A model generated the notes under the pieces. The model did not search any database and was not told the DNA's origin. It worked only from the letters and a program-made list of their open reading frames with translations. Below, one piece after another: positions 60,609 through 64,000 of a DNA stretch of 64,000 nt; the first letter of the stretch is position 1, and every line of letters starts with the position of its first letter. Source of the DNA: Bugula neritina (lineage: Eukaryota > Bryozoa > Gymnolaemata > Cheilostomatida > Bugulidae); contig OZ037770.1 of the NCBI GenBank assembly GCA_964035545.1, positions 7,758,473 through 7,822,472 of the forward strand, written 5' to 3'. Position numbers and translations under genes: made by a program.

Positions 60609-63600
60609 ATGCCTATTGACTATAGCAAATGGAATAATATCGAGGTAAGTTGAAGTTTAACTCTTTAAGATCAAGTTCATAATATTTATAATTTAATATT
60701 TATTTTTCATAATAGTTATTAATATTATATTTATAATATTAATAATAACCACAACGATAGTCATAAGGATAACATTAACTATATTCATAACTACAAGTAC
60801 AATCATTATGAGACCGAAGGTGAATGTGAATATGAGCTAAACATTAATATCCGAACTCAACTTTTGTAAATTTAATTTTTAAATAAAATTGAAACATAAC
60901 GTCATTACGATGAGTATGATGAATAACAATTTCAAGTATATGCAATAATAATATCAATTTTATCGTGAAGTAATAAAATTTAATAGCAGGCCAGGGTATA
61001 AGTATAACTCATTACACCTCAAATTTCAAACTGACAATGAGAACTAGTATTACAGTTACTCGACCATAAAAATAAAAAATACCACAAAGTTTAACTTTAA
61101 GTTACATTAAAAATTAAAATGCTGTTAATTTTTTTGACAGTAATAACCTTCAAAATGTCATTTATTTGAACTTTATTCAGCAGCAGACTTAATCTTATGA
61201 TGCATGTTTAGTAGGCAAAACTTAAAAAAAGTTTCACCTGTTATGATTCAATTCAATTTAATTTGATGTTCAAAGAAGTGTTTTGATAAGCAACAGTAAT
61301 TATCCTTTTCTGGTAAATACTGAATTTCTGCTTTTAGTACTACTAGCACTATCCAATTGTACTTTAATTTTGTCAGCAAAACATATCTGAGAATAGAATG
61401 CGCTTTAAACACTAGAAATATACATCTGCAGATATCAGATGATGAGGATGATCAACATCCCAATATCGACACTGCTAGTCTCAACAAATGGCGTCATGAA
61501 GCTAGAGTGCAAAGAATGACAGAGGCACAAGCAGAGAAAGACAAGCTTGCCCGGGAGCGCACAGAGTATCTTCTTGTTTCCTTTTGACTTATTTTTTTAT
61601 TTTAATTTTGTCTCTTTGTTTGACTGTAACAAATTAGCTTAGTAAATGATAAATCGTGTTTTTAAATATTTAAATTAGTACGTATGAAATGTAGCTGTTC
61701 AAATCATTAAGTTGTGTTTGAGAAAATTTTACGATCTAATACATGTCTATTGCTGTACATTCTAGTTATCTGAATTTTGTTCATTAAGCTTCCATTATCA
61801 ATTTATTTGCAAAAAATATAGTCATCGATTTTTGCTTAATTGTTAATCATAACGATTAACATGTAGTATCAAATAATAACCATAGGCAATTTTTACTGTA
61901 TTGTTGTTATTTTTTTATACACATAATTTATTTTTTTCAGACATCAACAAAAGCTATCAGCAGTCAAAGAAAAGCTGAAAGCAGTTGATGTAAGTATTAC
62001 ATTCCATAAGTTAATAAAGTATTGTATTTTACTTATCAAATATCACAGTACTTTCTTATGAATAAATACTTATGGGATAGTTTTTACTGAGCACTGCACA
62101 CTGAGCACTACACACTTGTTACTACACACTTGTTACTACACACTTGGTACTACACACTTGGTACTACACACTGAGTACTACACACTTGTTACTACACACT
62201 TGGTACTACACACTGAGTACTACATACTACACACTTATTACTACACACTTGTTACTACACACTTGGTACTACACACTTGGTACTACACACTTGGTACTAC
62301 ACACTTGTTACTACACACTTGTTACTACACACTTGTTACTACACACTTGTTACTACACACTTGGTACTACACACTTGTTACTACACACTTGGTACTACAC
62401 ACTTGTTACTACACACTTGTCACTAGAGTCTAGGGGTGTCCAACCTTTTCAAAGCGAGGGCCACTGAAAGGGAATATTTCATTTAGGGCCACATTATAGA
62501 CTTTAGTTTGAGCTGGGGTCACACCGTCAGTATTTTTTAAATTATTTGATTCCAAATTCTTATGAATCATTACACAATAAAGTCCCAATAGTTAATGCAA
62601 GATGTAAGTTTTGTTGCATGTGTATAAATAGGAGATTTAAAATGGGGTTTTTCATTCTAATTCCTGTAAACTGTGAAAAATAATTTTAGTTTTCTGCATT
62701 TGATAGCCACATAAATGTAGGCTGTAGGCCACATCTGGCCCTGGAGCCACCTGTAGGACAGCTCTGTACTAAACACTTGGCCTTACTCACAATGCTGCAG
62801 ATTTTACTTTACTCTCGATTCCGAAGATCTTATTTTGCTCTATGCTGCAGATTTCACTTTACTCTCTACGCTGCAGATTTCACTTTACTCTCTACGCTGC
62901 AGATTTCACTTTACTCTCTACGCTGTAGATTTCACTTTACTCTCTATGCTGTAGATTTCACTTTACTCTCTACGCTGCAGATTTCACTTTACTCTCTACG
63001 CTGTAGATTTCACTTTACTCTCTATGCTGTAGATTTCACTTTACTCTCTACGCTGCAGATTTCACTTTACTCTCTACGCTGTAGATTTCAGAAGATACTA
63101 CTGTGACTGCAAAGTTAAAGGAGTTGGAAAAACAAGAAGAAGATTTTAGAAAGAAAGAAGAGGAACTAAAAAAGAAGGATCGGGTACGTTTGGACCTGTT
63201 ACTTTTACATTTACTGAGTCTGTAGAGAAATGCTATCATGACAATCAGTATCTTAAAGGACAGTAATCTGCATAGCAGTGTTTATAATGTAGTGAATATA
63301 TCACATGTGATTTGCCTCATTGTTGTATTTCTCCCAGAATATACGTTGATGTCATTCTGTCTTTAATGTTTCCTCTTGAAACTTTACGATATATGCTAAC
63401 TAGTTGTTGAATGGCATTGAAATAATATGAATGTTGATTAAGACCGTAAGATTATCATATCTAGCATGTCTATTCTTTAGTACCTTCAATCTATATTTTA
63501 ACTGGTAATGTAGGACTGTTTTTTCCATTTTTCAAGATTTGTATAAATGGGCTACCAGAAATGGTTATGGAGGTTTATATTCTATGTTATGATTGCACCC

Positions 63601-63734
63601 TGTTGTCCCTTCTTTAGCTTACTCCATGGAACATAGACACCCTCTGCCAAGATGGAAAATCCAAGACACTTATAAACAGATCTAAACCCGCCGAGGCAGC
63701 ACCTCTCACAGATGAAGAGAAGATGACCAAGCAG
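60609..63734 (+). CDS. CDC37: CDC37, Hsp90 kinase co-chaperone (5' part, runs off the window)
   Basis: Five coding exons: 60609-60644, 61432-61565, 61941-61989, 63085-63183, 63618-63734; the donor GTTTGT at 63735 shows the gene continues. CDC37 loads protein kinases onto Hsp90 in the cytosol. The start MPIDYSKWNNIE joins ISDDEDDQHPNIDTASLNKW, matching the highly conserved CDC37 N-terminus; the Ser in ISDDED (residue 14) corresponds to the CK2 site Ser13 in human. HEARVQRM follows, then a charged coiled coil through exons 3-4 (KLKELEKQEEDFRKKEEELK), then TPWNIDTLCQDGKSKTLIN at the end of the kinase-binding domain. The visible part covers about 145 of some 380 residues; the Hsp90-binding and C-terminal domains lie beyond the window. 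The exon 4 acceptor is embedded in a 26-bp repeat array. Confidence 0.98.
62090..62425. repeat. 14-bp minisatellite in CDC37 intron 3
   Basis: About 23 copies of TTACTACACACTTG (GGTAC and GAGTAC variants). Confidence 0.95.
62434..62767. mobile_element. hAT/Charlie-type MITE, inverted copy, in CDC37 intron 3
   Basis: Reads AGGGGTGTCCAACCTTTTC at the left and CCTGTAGGACAGCTCTG at the right, the reverse orientation of 13737-14017. It sits between the two tandem arrays of the same intron. Confidence 0.8.
62793..63084 (+). repeat. 26-bp minisatellite carrying the CDC37 exon 4 acceptor
   Basis: Units of exactly 26 bp (ATTTCACTTTACTCTCTACG then CTGCAG or CTGTAG). YAG ends fall at 62850, 62876, 62902, 62928, 62954, 62980, 63006, 63032, 63058 and 63084, plus a diverged one at 62800. 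The last is the real acceptor, and the unit also copies the first six bases of exon 4 (ATTTCA). Confidence 0.96.
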
Positions 63735-64000
63735 GTTTGTTCTGTATTTGTTACTACACTCGGCACACTTCCTCATTTCATATACTAAGCTACTAGCTAG
63801 AGTTTTTCCACCAATGAGTTGCGAGTTTACAAAGGTAGCTATAAATTCTAATTATTAACAACATTGTACAGGAGTTGTTTTACTATAGTTAGAGCATTTT
63901 TGCGAAAAGAACTAGAAATATTTCCAATCGCCCAAAGTTTTATAAAAACCAAATTATATGGAGTATTTTCGTGCTAATTTCAAATTTATACAAAAGGGCA

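Noticed and set aside
62116-63106. Plus-strand ORFs of about 105-109 codons
   Set aside because: Intronic 14-bp and 26-bp arrays of CDC37 translated.

Overview
The window is nuclear DNA of a metazoan. It is AT-rich and carries many spliced genes with GT-AG introns, dense minisatellites and decayed transposons. The gene content (an NGFR-type TNF receptor, a CD20/MS4A-like four-span protein, SMG8, a C3orf33 homologue, CDC37) fits a bilaterian invertebrate, perhaps a lophotrochozoan. I cannot name the species. No bacterial operon, CRISPR array or intact transposase gene is visible.

Layout. 1-3056: gene-poor, with a decayed tRNA-derived repeat. 3057-7346 (-): CD20/MS4A-like tetraspan protein in 7 coding exons, with a probable 5' UTR exon near 11960-12110; most of its introns are tandem repeats. 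7400-14100: transposon-rich, with a 1.5-kb hAT-type element that has perfect 8-bp target duplications and an element with poly-G ends. 15064-17023 (+): an unrecognised single-pass membrane protein in 3 coding exons. 17710-21761 (-): C3orf33 homologue, 6 coding exons, convergent with the previous gene. 22200-27150: intergenic, with a LINE fragment, an LTR-like piece and a tandem duplication bearing CCAAT/TATA motifs. 27158-40978 (-): SMG8, 16 coding exons, 865 codons. 41000-44480: intergenic. 44482-56234 (-): TNF-receptor-like protein, 8 coding exons. 56240-60600: intergenic. 60609-63734 (+): first five coding exons of CDC37, continuing past the window.

I rebuilt the gene models by hand. Every splice junction keeps phase and each complete model sums to a multiple of three: MS4A-like 942 nt, membrane orphan 690, C3orf33 729, SMG8 2598, TNFR 969. 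These are housekeeping and signalling genes of a eukaryotic chromosome and do not form an operon or shared pathway.

The most striking feature is in the introns. Nearly every gene has introns largely filled by minisatellites. Each intron has its own unrelated unit (14 to about 52 bp), and the arrays commonly lie against a splice site. In CDC37 the repeat unit contains the 3' splice site itself, giving ten YAG acceptors spaced exactly 26 bp apart. In the MS4A-like gene a 2.2-kb intron is about 110 copies of a 20-mer, and the first copy supplies the real acceptor.
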